From Deltaproteobacteria bacterium (lineage in GTDB: Bacteria; Myxococcota_A; Polyangia; Polyangiales; Polyangiaceae): DNA of 32,803 nt. Below, one piece after another: positions 7,193-15,099 of the stretch. The position numbers and the translations under genes were made by a program. Location of the stretch: positions 1 through 32,803 of the forward strand of contig JACQWT010000365.1 in NCBI GenBank assembly GCA_016209145.1, in the 5' to 3' direction. Position 1 is the stretch's first letter, and every line of letters starts with the position of its first letter. Under the pieces are notes generated by a model. It did no database searches, had not been told where the DNA came from, and saw nothing but the letters and a program-made list of their open reading frames with translations.

Positions 7193-8682
7193 GCTACGCC
7201 CACTGCGTCGTCGGTCGCCGTCTCGCCTGCGCGCTCGCGCTCGCGGTGCCGGTTGGCAGCCTGCTCGCCCTCGCGCGGCCGGCCCTGGGCGAGCTCGTGG
7301 TCGGCCCGCACTTGCAGGACGTGCGCACCGACGGGGCTACCATCGTCTGGGAGCAGGCCAAGCCCGGGCCAGGAGTAGTGGAGGTCGACGGCAAGCCGTG
7401 GCCGACCAAGGGCGACGGGCCGCTGCAGGAGGTCGAGCTGACCGGCTTGGCCGCGGGCAAGATATTTGGCTACAGCGTGAAGGCCGACGGCGCCGAAGAG
7501 ACCGGCTCCCTCACCACTGCCCCGGCCAATCCCCTTGCGTCCTACGTGCTCGTGGTGATGGGCGACAACCGCTCGAACGCCGACGCCCACCAGAGCGTGG
7601 TCGACGCCGTGCGCGCCGAGGGGCCCGCGCTCGTGGTCAACACCGGCGACATGGTGGCGGACGGCGCGGTCGGGACGAATTGGAAGACCTTCTTCCAGAT
7701 CGAGCACGAGCTCGTCAAGGGCACGCCCTGGTACCCCACCGTCGGGAACCACGAGGCGGACGGCGACAAGCTGCCCCACTTCTACACCGACTACCTCGCT
7801 CCGCCCAGCGCCGAGTCCGCCTCGGAGGCGTACTACTCTTTCCGCTACGCCAACGCCGCCTTCCTGGTGCTCGACGGCCAGACCAGCACCAAGGAGGAAA
7901 TGCTCGGCCTGTGGACCAACCTCTCGGACGCGCAGCTCGGCTGGCTCGACGCCGCGCTCGCCGGCTATGCCGCCGACCCCAAGATCCAGCACCTGTTTGT
8001 GGTGACACACGAGCCGCCGTACTCGTCGAAGCCCGGACGCACCGGCAGCCATGCGCTGCGCCTGCTGCACCCCAAGTTCGCCCAGCACGGCGTCGACGCG
8101 ATCCTCTGCGGCCACGACCACTACCTCGAGCGTGGCGAGTCGCCCGAGGGCCTGCGCTACTACATCGTGGGAGGCGGAGGAGCGCCGCTGTACACCAACA
8201 GCTCCGAGGGCAAGCTCGGGCCGAAGTCGCCCACTGCCTTGCCCTGGCTGGACGACGCGCACAGCGTGCACTTCGCCAAGAAGTCGCTCGGCTACTTGCT
8301 CCTGCGCATCGAGAACGGCCAGGTGGACGCGCAGGTGAAGGACCCGGCCGGCGCCATCCTCGACCAGACGAGCTGGAACACCGGCGACATCGCGGGCGGC
8401 GGCGGCGGTGGCTCAGGTGCGGCAGGGCATGGCGGCAGCGGCGCCGCCGCCGGCCCGGGCGCCGGCGGGACCGGCGGAGCCGCCGCTCAGGGCGGCAACC
8501 CGGCGGCGGGCGGCGCCAGCGCGCCGGGCGTGGGGCCGCCCGAGTCCGAGCAGGACGCGGGCTGCAGTTGCCGGCTGGCGACGCCGGGTCGTGGCCCGGC
8601 CAGGGGGCTCCTCTGGCTCCTGCTCGCGGCCTGCGCCGCGGCACGTGACGCACGTCGCTCGGAAGCGCGCCTTCGCTCGTAG
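7189..8682 (+). CDS. Secreted metallophosphoesterase with MYXO-CTERM-like anchor
   Basis: The product is 497 residues. A signal peptide (LACALALAVPVGSLLALARPALG) is followed by a beta-sandwich (Fn3-like) domain at about 35-115, as in purple-acid-phosphatase relatives. The calcineurin-like catalytic domain then has its metal ligands in order: GDNR (D126, with Arg128 where a His or other ligand is often found), NTGD (D154), GNHE (N187, H188), THEPP (H274) and GHDHY (H309, H311). A long Gly/Ala linker (about 405-450) leads to DAGCSCR, a hydrophobic segment LLWLLLAACAAA, and a basic end RDARRSEARLRS. This is the tripartite MYXO-CTERM arrangement that targets proteins for Cys-linked surface anchoring. 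Hydrolysis of a phosphoester at the cell surface is likely; the substrate is unknown. The gene starts within the previous stop codon. Confidence 0.86.
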   Translation: MSYAHCVVGRRLACALALAVPVGSLLALARPALGELVVGPHLQDVRTDGATIVWEQAKPGPGVVEVDGKPWPTKGDGPLQEVELTGLAAGKIFGYSVKADGAEETGSLTTAPANPLASYVLVVMGDNRSNADAHQSVVDAVRAEGPALVVNTGDMVADGAVGTNWKTFFQIEHELVKGTPWYPTVGNHEADGDKLPHFYTDYLAPPSAESASEAYYSFRYANAAFLVLDGQTSTKEEMLGLWTNLSDAQLGWLDAALAGYAADPKIQHLFVVTHEPPYSSKPGRTGSHALRLLHPKFAQHGVDAILCGHDHYLERGESPEGLRYYIVGGGGAPLYTNSSEGKLGPKSPTALPWLDDAHSVHFAKKSLGYLLLRIENGQVDAQVKDPAGAILDQTSWNTGDIAGGGGGGSGAAGHGGSGAAAGPGAGGTGGAAAQGGNPAAGGASAPGVGPPESEQDAGCSCRLATPGRGPARGLLWLLLAACAAARDARRSEARLRS

Positions 8683-8721
8683 CGGCCTGCGTTTCCGGCT
8701 TCCCTCCCGCCGCCAGTGCGA

Positions 8722-8727
8722 TACCCT
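8722..8727 (+). promoter_or_regulatory. -10 element (TACCCT) for the Cys-repeat/SBBP gene
   Basis: GATACCCT lies about 74 bases before GTG 8801. Transcription near 8734 would give a 67-base leader that ends in a strong ribosome site. The intergenic gap of 118 bases after the operon supports an independent promoter. No -35 was found. Confidence 0.35.
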
Positions 8728-8800
8728 GCCTGGTACAGAGCTGGGGTGCGCCGCCCGCGTCTCCCGCCGGCGGCGCCGGCGCCCCGCAGGGAGGTAGGTC

Positions 8801-11701
8801 GTGCAGCTTCGTCTCGTTCGCTCATGGTGCCTCTTGGCCGCCGTCGGAACAATCTTGGCCATGGGGGCCTGCGGCGGCGGTGAGGCGTCGCAGGTGCAGC
8901 CGGGCGCGGGCGGCGCGTCGGCCAGCAGCGGCGGCACGGGTGGCTGCCCGAAGGGGCTGACCGACTGCAACGGCACTTGCGTCGCCACCGATCTCGACCC
9001 GGCGAACTGCGGCAAGTGCGGCAACGCCTGCGACAAGGGGGAGATCTGCAGCAGCGGCAAGTGCGCCTTCGAGTGCGGCGGCGGCACGACCGAGTGCGGC
9101 GGCGCCTGCATCGACACGAACCTCGACCCCAAGAACTGCGGCGACTGCGACGTGGGCTGCGCCCCCGGCGAGGTCTGCTCGGCCGGCAAGTGCGGCCTGC
9201 AGTGCGTCGGCGGCACCACCAAGTGCGGCAACGAGTGCGTCGACACGGAGCTCGATGCCAAGCACTGCGGTGGCTGCGGCAAGGCTTGCGCCCAGGGCGA
9301 GGTGTGCTCGGCCGAGAAGTGCGGCCTGGAGTGCGTCGGCGGCACTACCTTGTGCGGCGGCAAGTGCGTCGACTTGCAGAGCCACCTCGCCAACTGCGGA
9401 AGCTGCGGCAAGATCTGTGGCCCGGGCGAGGTCTGCTCTGCCGGCAAGTGCGGCCTGGAGTGCGTCGGCGGCACCACCAAGTGCGGCGCCAAGTGCGTGG
9501 ACACCGGCCTCGACACGGCCCACTGCGGCGGCTGCGATCTGCCCTGCGGTCCGGGCGAGGCGTGCAGCCTCGGCCAGTGCGCGCTGTTCTGCGGGGGCAG
9601 CACCACCAAGTGCGGGGGCGACTGTGTCAACGTGCAGTCCGACGCGGCCCACTGCGGCGGCTGCGGCAAGGCATGCCCGCCCGGAGAGGTCTGCAGCGGC
9701 GGCGTCTGCGGCGTCGCCTGCGGCGGCGGAACCACCAAGTGTGGCAACGCCTGCGTCAACCTGCAGACCGACCCGGCCAACTGCGGCGGCTGCGGCGTGG
9801 CGTGCGGACAGGGCAACTCCTGCGTGGCGGGCAAGTGCGTGCTGCAGTGCGGCGGCGGCACCACCAAGTGCGGCGAGCAGTGCGTGGATCTACAGTCCGA
9901 CGCCGCGAACTGCGGGAGCTGCGGCAACGCCTGCCAACAGAACTGGGCCTGCGTGGCCGGCAAGTGCGCGCTGCAGTGCGGTGGCGGCACCACCGCCTGC
10001 GGCGACAAGTGCGTCGACCTGCAGAGCGATCCCGCCAACTGCGGCGGCTGCGCCAAGGCCTGCCAGCCGGGAGAGGTGTGCGTGGCCGCGAAGTGCTCGC
10101 TGCAGTGCGGCGGCGGCACAACCAAGTGTGGCAACCTCTGCGTCAACCTGCAGACCGATCCCAAGAACTGCGGGCAGTGCGACAAGGTGTGCTTGCAGGA
10201 CCAGATCTGCACCGGCGGCAAGTGCGTGCTCGTCTGCGGCCCCGGCCTGAGCGAGTGCAACAGCAAGTGCGTCGATCTCAAGGCCGACGACAACAACTGC
10301 GGAAGCTGCGGCAACGTCTGCAGCCCTGGCGTGCATTGCGTGGGCGGCCTGTGCGGCGTGCTCTGCGGCAACCAGGTCTGCACCCCCGGGCAGAACCGCT
10401 GGAGCATGCGCTTCGGCGACGGCGACGAGCAGCACCTCTACCACATCGCCACCGACAGCCAGCGCAACGTGCTCTTCACGGGCGACTTCCAGCAGAACCT
10501 CTTCTTGGGCGGCGACATCCTCAGCACCTCGGCCACCTACTACAACGTGTTCCTGGCGAAGCTGGACCCGACCGGCAAGCATCTGTGGAGCAAGGGCTTC
10601 GGCGACGGCACCAGCCACCAGTACGGCTGGCGGGTGCGCACCGACTCCAAGGACAACGTGATCCTGTTCGGCTACTTCCGCGGAAGCATCGACTTCGGCG
10701 GCGGGGCGCTGGTGGCTTCCACGGGCAACTGGGACCTGTTCCTGGCCAAGTTCGACTCGACCGGCAAGCACCTGTGGAGCAAGCAGTACGGCGACGGCAC
10801 GTACGACCAGGTAGCCTGGGGGCTGGCCATAGACGCGGCGGACAGCATCATCGTCTCGGGCTACTTCCGCGGCACGCTCAACCTGGGCGGCGGCAACCTC
10901 AGCGCCGGGACCCTGTCGTACGACGCGTTCGTCGGCAAGCTGGATGCCAACGGTACGCACAAGTGGAGCAAGAGCTTCGGCAGCAACTCCTACGACCAGA
11001 TTGGCGGCGATGTCGACGTGGACAAGGCGGGCAACGTCTACCTCTCGGGCTACTTCTACGACACCATTGCCTTCGGCGGCCCCAGCCACGCGGCGGCGAC
11101 GACCTACTACGACGTCTTCCTCGCCAAGTTCGACACGGCCGGCACGTACAAGTGGAGCAAGGACTACGGCGACGGCTGGCATCAGTTGGTCTACGGCATG
11201 GACGTCGATCCCAGCGGCAACATCGCCCTCGCCGGCATCTTCCGCGGCAGCCTCGACTTCGGGGCCGGCGCCATGAGCGCGCCCATAAACGTCTACCGCG
11301 CCTACGTGGCGTCGATCGACACCAACGGCACGGCCAAGTTCAGCCGGCCGGCCGGGGACAGCGTCTACAACGCCTACGCCCGGGCCGTGGCGATCGACAG
11401 TTGGGGCAACGTGGTGGCCACCGGCTTCCACATGGGCACGGTCAACTGGGGCTGCGGCAACCTGGCGGCGTCCGCCTCGTACTACGACGCCTACGCCGTC
11501 AAGCTCGACAAGTTCGGCAACTGCAAGTGGAGCGTGCACGGCGGCGACCACACCAGCCACAAGTACGGCTACGCGGTGGCCATCGACAGCATCGACGTCA
11601 ACCTGCTGGGCGGCGCCTTCGCCGGCACGTTCAGCCTGGGCGGCAGCAACCTGGTGAGCCAGGGCGGCTACGACATCTACCTCGTGCAGCTCGCCCCGTA
11701 G
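8801..11701 (+). CDS. Secreted protein: eleven 43-residue Cys repeats plus seven-bladed SBBP propeller
   Basis: The product is 966 residues. GTG 8801 is preceded by GCAGGGAGGTAGGTC, a strong ribosome site; no ATG fits better. The signal peptide ends in ILAMGAC, probably a lipidated Cys, followed by a short Gly/Ser linker. Residues about 48-520 are eleven copies of a 43-residue unit of the form CGGGTTKCGxxCVDLQSD, then PANCGGCGKAC, then GEVCxxGKC, each with seven or eight Cys. This is a myxobacterial stigma-type Cys repeat, probably a disulfide-knotted stalk. From about residue 530, seven units of about 63 residues each carry WSKxFGDG, (A)IDSxGNVxxxGYFxG, FGGGxL, and DxFLAKxDxxGKH, i.e. SBBP blades that should close one propeller. 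The Cys stalk with terminal propeller suggests a surface-displayed binding protein. The ligand is unknown, and no enzyme residues were seen. Confidence 0.87.
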   Translation: MQLRLVRSWCLLAAVGTILAMGACGGGEASQVQPGAGGASASSGGTGGCPKGLTDCNGTCVATDLDPANCGKCGNACDKGEICSSGKCAFECGGGTTECGGACIDTNLDPKNCGDCDVGCAPGEVCSAGKCGLQCVGGTTKCGNECVDTELDAKHCGGCGKACAQGEVCSAEKCGLECVGGTTLCGGKCVDLQSHLANCGSCGKICGPGEVCSAGKCGLECVGGTTKCGAKCVDTGLDTAHCGGCDLPCGPGEACSLGQCALFCGGSTTKCGGDCVNVQSDAAHCGGCGKACPPGEVCSGGVCGVACGGGTTKCGNACVNLQTDPANCGGCGVACGQGNSCVAGKCVLQCGGGTTKCGEQCVDLQSDAANCGSCGNACQQNWACVAGKCALQCGGGTTACGDKCVDLQSDPANCGGCAKACQPGEVCVAAKCSLQCGGGTTKCGNLCVNLQTDPKNCGQCDKVCLQDQICTGGKCVLVCGPGLSECNSKCVDLKADDNNCGSCGNVCSPGVHCVGGLCGVLCGNQVCTPGQNRWSMRFGDGDEQHLYHIATDSQRNVLFTGDFQQNLFLGGDILSTSATYYNVFLAKLDPTGKHLWSKGFGDGTSHQYGWRVRTDSKDNVILFGYFRGSIDFGGGALVASTGNWDLFLAKFDSTGKHLWSKQYGDGTYDQVAWGLAIDAADSIIVSGYFRGTLNLGGGNLSAGTLSYDAFVGKLDANGTHKWSKSFGSNSYDQIGGDVDVDKAGNVYLSGYFYDTIAFGGPSHAAATTYYDVFLAKFDTAGTYKWSKDYGDGWHQLVYGMDVDPSGNIALAGIFRGSLDFGAGAMSAPINVYRAYVASIDTNGTAKFSRPAGDSVYNAYARAVAIDSWGNVVATGFHMGTVNWGCGNLAASASYYDAYAVKLDKFGNCKWSVHGGDHTSHKYGYAVAIDSIDVNLLGGAFAGTFSLGGSNLVSQGGYDIYLVQLAP
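8944..10361 (+). repeat. Eleven tandem 129-bp Cys-repeat units
   Basis: In-frame units of about 129 bp. Recurrent DNA strings such as TGCGGCGGCGGCACCACCAA and GCCAACTGCGGCGGCTGCGG show strong similarity between copies. Copies 7 to 10 are the most alike, which points to recent expansion. The array is protein coding: the unit length is a multiple of three and no spacers exist. Confidence 0.88.
10390..11697 (+). repeat. Seven SBBP propeller blade repeats
   Basis: Seven blades of about 186-192 bp, each with the string TGGAGCAAG (WSK) or a variant, GGCTACTTCCGCGG (GYFRG) and GTCAAGCTCGACA/GCCAAGTTCGACT types (AKxD). The number matches one closed seven-bladed propeller. The last blade ends exactly at the protein C-terminus (YLVQLAP). 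Confidence 0.8.
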
Positions 11702-12564
11702 GCGGGGCTACCACCGTGCCGGCCGGCCGGCGCGCCCGGCCCATCGCCGGTCGCCGCGCGCAGGCACGAGCGCACCATCCAGCGGCGGGAGTAGTGGCCG
11801 AGGGTCAAGAGCTCGATGGGCATCGACCTGCCGCAGGCCCGCCTCGCAATCTCGCCCTCGCCGAGGCCGCGGCGGTGGAGATCGAGGATCCGCTCGCGGA
11901 GATCATCCAGGTGGGCGATCTTCGCTTCCAGCGCGGCCGCGGCGTCGGCAGGCACGCGCGCCGCACCCGGGAAGAGCCGGCGCGGGCGCACGGCCGCGAT
12001 GCGCTTGAGAGAGGCGATGATGTCCCGAATGTCGGCGTCCGCGCGCAGCGCCCGGTCGCGGCCGCCGACGTAGAGGTCGCCGGTGAAGAGCCACCGCCGC
12101 TCGGGTTCCAAGAGGCAGACGTGGTCGGCGCTGTGGCCCGGGGTGTAGATGACCTGGAAGCGGTAGCGCCCGGCGGCGACGACCTCCCCGTCGGCGAGCG
12201 GCCGGCCGACGGAGGGCTCGGGCCAGCCCCACATGAACCGCTGGTAGAGGTGCTCGTGCTGGCGACCGCGCGGATCGGCCAGCACGACGAGTGATGCGGG
12301 GTGGACAGCGACCACGAGGCCGGGCCGCTCGCGCTGCAGAGGCCCGTTGGCGCCGATGTGGTCCTCGTGCGCGTGGGTGCAAAGGATCCGCGCGAGCGGC
12401 GCGTCCCGCAGCGCGGCCACCAGCTCGCGCGCGCTATGAGCGCAGCCCGAGTCGACGAGCGTGTCGCCGACAAGGTAGGCGCACGTCCAGTACAGGCCTC
12501 GGCCGGCGACCGAGCGGGCCAGGTCGAACCGGGTAACCTCGTCCAGGCGCGTCGCCCGCAGCAT
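11677..12564 (-). CDS. Metallo-beta-lactamase fold hydrolase
   Basis: The product is 295 residues. The zinc-binding motif THAHEDH (H64, H66, D68, H69) is preceded by DTLVDSG, the usual first strand and Asp. It is followed by TPGHSADH (third His) and FTGDLYVGG (bridging Asp), so all standard ligands of the glyoxalase-II/MBL family are present. A C-terminal helical region (LEAKIAHLDDLRERILDLHRRGLGEGEIARR) resembles the extra helical domain of LACTB2/RNase-type or hydrolase-type MBL proteins. The last residues (about 20) are low complexity. The 3' end overlaps the convergent Cys-repeat gene by 25 bases. Start ATG 12564 is supported by a TAGGAT box seven bases upstream, with no Shine-Dalgarno. 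Substrate unknown (thioester, lactone or phosphodiester are all possible). Confidence 0.82.
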   Translation of the reverse strand: MLRATRLDEVTRFDLARSVAGRGLYWTCAYLVGDTLVDSGCAHSARELVAALRDAPLARILCTHAHEDHIGANGPLQRERPGLVVAVHPASLVVLADPRGRQHEHLYQRFMWGWPEPSVGRPLADGEVVAAGRYRFQVIYTPGHSADHVCLLEPERRWLFTGDLYVGGRDRALRADADIRDIIASLKRIAAVRPRRLFPGAARVPADAAAALEAKIAHLDDLRERILDLHRRGLGEGEIARRACGRSMPIELLTLGHYSRRWMVRSCLRAATGDGPGAPAGRHGGSPAYGASCTR

Positions 12565-12571
12565 CCACGCG

Positions 12572-12577
12572 ATCCTA
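12572..12577 (-). promoter_or_regulatory. -10 element (TAGGAT) of the MBL hydrolase gene
   Basis: On the minus strand, TAGGAT then CGCGTGG then ATG 12564. TTCGCC sits 17 bases upstream as a weak -35. The spacing predicts a leaderless transcript. The string TAGGATCGC also stands directly before ATG 21786. Confidence 0.5.
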
Positions 12578-12629
12578 GCGGCGTCATGTCCCGGGGCGAA
12601 GCCACCATCGGCCCTTCACGGCGCCGGCA

Positions 12630-12638
12630 TGCTACGAT
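12630..12638 (+). promoter_or_regulatory. Extended -10 (TGC-TACGAT) of the PHP hydrolase gene
   Basis: TGC precedes TACGAT. Transcription from near 12645 would give a leader of about 10 bases that includes CAGGG before ATG 12656. The element overlaps the in-frame ATG at 12629, which argues against that start. It is divergent from the MBL -10, and the pair share a 91-base gene gap. Confidence 0.45.
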
Positions 12639-12655
12639 CCGAGGCGGGCAGGGCA

Positions 12656-14413
12656 ATGCAGCACGCGCAACACGCAGGCATGCTCGGGGCCGGCGGCACG
12701 AGCGGCGAGGCTCGCCGCAGCCGGCGGCGCGGTGCCGCCGTGGCCGCTACGCTGGCCGCGGTGCTGCTTGCTTCGGCGGCACGGCCCGACACGTTCTCGT
12801 TCGGCGGGACGTTCTCGCCAGCGCAGAGCGGCTCGTACCACGATCAGCAGTTCCTCGTCCCCGAAGGCACCGCCGCGGTGCACGTCTCGTACTCGTACTC
12901 GAGCACGGGCGAGGCGGGGGCGCTGTTCGCCAACGTGGTGGACATCGGCATCTACGATCCGCTGGGCTTGCGCGGCTGGTCCGGCTCGGCCAAGAGCTCG
13001 TTCAGCGTGGCCCTTTCGGCCGAGAAGACGACCGACGGCTACGTCGCCGGACCGATGCCCGCCGGCCCCTGGCTCGTGGAGGTCGGCGCGGCCTACGTGA
13101 ACGCGGGGAGCAGCACGTCGTGGCAGGTCACGGTGGAGACGGAGCCGGGCAGCGGCGCCCCGTTCGCGGCGCCTTCGTGGCAGGAGGTGACCCTCGGCGG
13201 TGCCGGCTGGTACGCCGGGGATCTGCACTGTCACTCCACCCACTCCGACGGCGCGCAGCCGCCCGCGCAGGTGTTCGCCTACGCCCGCCAACGCGGCCTG
13301 GACTTCATCGCCCTGACCGATCACAACGCCTTCACCGGGCACTACGAGATGCATGCCTTGCAGGAGCAGTACGACGACATCCTGCTCGTGCGCGGCCTGG
13401 AGCTGACCTCGTATCGTGGCCACGCCAACGTCTTCGGCCTGACCGGCTACCAGGACTACCACGCCACCGAGCCAGGCTACGACATCGGCACCGTAATCGA
13501 TGCGATCCACGAGGCCGGCGGGCTCTTCTCCGTCAACCATCCCGACCTGCCCGGCGCCGAGCCGGCTCCGGGCGCCAAGGTGAGCGGGGGCTGGACGGTC
13601 GAGGGCACCGACTGGTCGCAGATCGATCTCATCGAGGTGCTGAACGGCGGCGCGACGCTGGGCGGCGCCGTGGTGAACCCGTTCAACGCCGCGGCGATCG
13701 AGCACTGGGACAAGCTCCTCTCCGAGGGCCGGCACGTCTTCGCCGTGGGCGGCAGCGACGACCACCTGGCGGGGCAGGGCTCGACCGACGAGAGCCCCTC
13801 CTACGCGCCGATCGGCACGCCTACCACCGTCGTCTACGCCGCACAGTGGAGCGAGCAGGGCATCCTGGCCGGGCTCAGGGCCGGCCGGGCGTACATCCGG
13901 GCCGAGTCGCCCCTGGGGCCGGATCTCTTCGTCACCGCCGACTGCGGCGGACCGCCGGCCACGATGGGCGAGGAGGCCACCGGGCCCTGGTGTCGCGTCA
14001 CCGGCCGCGCCGTGGGCGGCACGGGCCAGCGGCTCGTGCTCGTCCACGACGCCCAGATCGCCGGCGAGGCCGTCGCCCAGGGCGATGACTTCAGCCATGA
14101 CTTCGAGAACCTGGTGCCGGCCAAGCAGTCGTACGTGCGGCTGGAGCTTCGCACCGAGGAGGGCTTGCTCCTGGCGCTGACCAACCCGGTGTTCCTGCGC
14201 TCCGGGCCAGGCCCAGCGTGGCGGGCCCGCCGGCGCCCGGGAGTGCCCCACGAGGCGGGCACTGGCTGCTCGCCGCAACGGCCCTCGTGCTGGCCGCGCC
14301 CCGGCGCAGGCGCGGCGCCGCGCGGCGCGGCTACAGCCCGATGTTGTAGCCGCGCCAGGTCTGTCCCCCGCCGTCGACCACCCAGATCTTGCCCTGGGCG
14401 TAGCTCAGGCTGA
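12656..14413 (+). CDS. Secreted PHP-domain metallohydrolase (CehA/McbA-like), 3' end frameshifted
   Basis: The frame gives 585 residues. A basic leader and hydrophobic stretch (GAAVAATLAAVLLASAARPD) form a signal peptide. A beta-sandwich domain (about 45-165) precedes the PHP domain, with GDLHCHSTHSDG (H191, H193), LTDHNAF, RGLELTS, GLFSVNHPD and GGSDDH in PHP order. CehA-type carbaryl hydrolases and many uncharacterised secreted metal-dependent phosphoesterases share this plan. After LTNPVFLRSGPGP (about 14212) this frame becomes Arg/Pro-rich and meaningless. In the frame one base back the sequence reads SVAGPPAPGSAPRGG, then HWLLAATALVLAA, then PRRRRGAARRG, and stops at TAG 14347-14349: a linker, membrane segment and basic tail like a sorting signal. 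One missing base in the GCCC run at 14211-14214 would restore it. Homology to carbaryl hydrolase does not fix the substrate. Confidence 0.8.
   Translation: MQHAQHAGMLGAGGTSGEARRSRRRGAAVAATLAAVLLASAARPDTFSFGGTFSPAQSGSYHDQQFLVPEGTAAVHVSYSYSSTGEAGALFANVVDIGIYDPLGLRGWSGSAKSSFSVALSAEKTTDGYVAGPMPAGPWLVEVGAAYVNAGSSTSWQVTVETEPGSGAPFAAPSWQEVTLGGAGWYAGDLHCHSTHSDGAQPPAQVFAYARQRGLDFIALTDHNAFTGHYEMHALQEQYDDILLVRGLELTSYRGHANVFGLTGYQDYHATEPGYDIGTVIDAIHEAGGLFSVNHPDLPGAEPAPGAKVSGGWTVEGTDWSQIDLIEVLNGGATLGGAVVNPFNAAAIEHWDKLLSEGRHVFAVGGSDDHLAGQGSTDESPSYAPIGTPTTVVYAAQWSEQGILAGLRAGRAYIRAESPLGPDLFVTADCGGPPATMGEEATGPWCRVTGRAVGGTGQRLVLVHDAQIAGEAVAQGDDFSHDFENLVPAKQSYVRLELRTEEGLLLALTNPVFLRSGPGPAWRARRRPGVPHEAGTGCSPQRPSCWPRPGAGAAPRGAATARCCSRARSVPRRRPPRSCPGRSSG
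14213..14349 (+). other. Out-of-frame C-terminal anchor of the PHP hydrolase
   Basis: Read in the -1 frame from about 14212 this segment encodes a Pro/Gly linker, a 13-residue hydrophobic stretch and an Arg-rich end, then TAG. Its order matches the tail of the metallophosphoesterase at 7189-8682, except that no Cys pair precedes the hydrophobic part. It overlaps the convergent lipoprotein stop by 19 bases. It also contains an 8-bp inverted repeat (GCCGCGCC 14293-14300, GGCGCGGC 14324-14331) that could serve as a weak bidirectional terminator. Confidence 0.6.
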
Positions 14414-14935
14414 AGTGCGAGTCGAAGCTCGAGCCGGCGCCGTTGAGCTTGGCCGTGTCGATGCGCGTGCCCTTGTCGTCCCAGGCCGAGAGCACGCCGT
14501 TGGCGTAGGTGAAGTAGAAGCCCTTGACCGCGGCGACCCCGCGATCCTGCGGGTAGGCTCCTGCGACCCGCTCTGGCAAACCCCGGCGGCGCACTGGTCG
14601 CCCAGCGTGCAGAACAGGCCGTCCTCGCACGGGCTGCCGTCGTCCGCGGCCACGACCGCGCACTGGCCGCTCTGCTCGTTGCAGGTGCCCTGGTGGCAGG
14701 CGTCGGTCTCGATCTTCGAGCAGTCCGTGCCGCAAGGCCACACGACCCCGCCCCCGCCGCCCGGTCCCACGGCGCCCGCTCCCACCGCACCTCCGACGGG
14801 ACCGCCGGCCGCGCCGCCGCCGGAACTGCCGGCGCCGCCGCTGCCGCCGCCGCCGAGCCCGATGACCGTGCCCGTGGCGCAGGCCGCGAGCCCCAGCGCG
14901 CCGGAGAGCCAGAACCATGACGCGAGTAGCCGCAT
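14331..14935 (-). pseudogene. Cys-containing lipoprotein, interrupted by a frameshift
   Basis: From ATG 14935 the frame gives a clean lipoprotein start (LASWFWLSGALGLAAC, lipobox LAAC), a Gly-rich linker (GGGGSGGAGSSGGG) and a Cys-rich part: WPCGTDCSKIETDACHQGTC, then QCAVVAADDGSPCEDGLFCT, then GDQCAAGVCQSGS. The pattern DGxxCxDGLFCTxGDxCxxGVC is a common myxobacterial extracellular module. After CQSG (about 14567) this frame degrades. A second frame continues sensibly as GAYPQDRGVAAVKGFYFTYA to SYAQGKIWVVDGGGQTWRGYNIGL and stops at 14331. The change of frame lies between about 14550 and 14578. The joined protein would be about 200 residues. Either the gene is broken or one base was mis-sequenced. 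Function unknown. Confidence 0.75.
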
Positions 14936-14941
14936 GGCCGT

Positions 14942-14947
14942 AGACTA
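14942..14947 (-). promoter_or_regulatory. -10 element (TG-TAGTCT) of the frameshifted lipoprotein
   Basis: On the minus strand TGTAGTCT is followed by six bases (ACGGCC) and ATG 14935, with no Shine-Dalgarno. This is the leaderless layout seen at other genes here. Confidence 0.45.
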
Positions 14948-15099
14948 CAGCGCCTTGTCGTTCTCCGCGCGCATGGCCGCGAAGTCGATGGACAGGCCGA
15001 ACTCCTCACCTTGCGGGGCGCGCGCCGAGCGCCGCCCGCACGAGTCAGTGTCGCACCGCCACGCGGTCGTATCAAGCGGCTTCGCGCGGGGGACAAGCG

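Noticed and set aside
8944-10361. Regular repeat array considered as CRISPR or minisatellite
   Set aside because: The units are about 129 bp, in frame, without unique spacers, and encode conserved Cys patterns.
8413-10407. Long minus-strand open frame, about 660 codons, Pro/His/Leu-rich repeats
   Set aside because: It is the antisense of the Cys-repeat gene; its periodicity mirrors the 129-bp units and it has no signal peptide, ribosome site or known domain.
11701-11760. GCCGGCCGGC palindrome and GTAG..CTAC pair after the SBBP gene considered as terminator
   Set aside because: It lies within the coding 3' end of the convergent MBL gene, the stems are short and no T-run follows; not distinguishable from GC-rich background.
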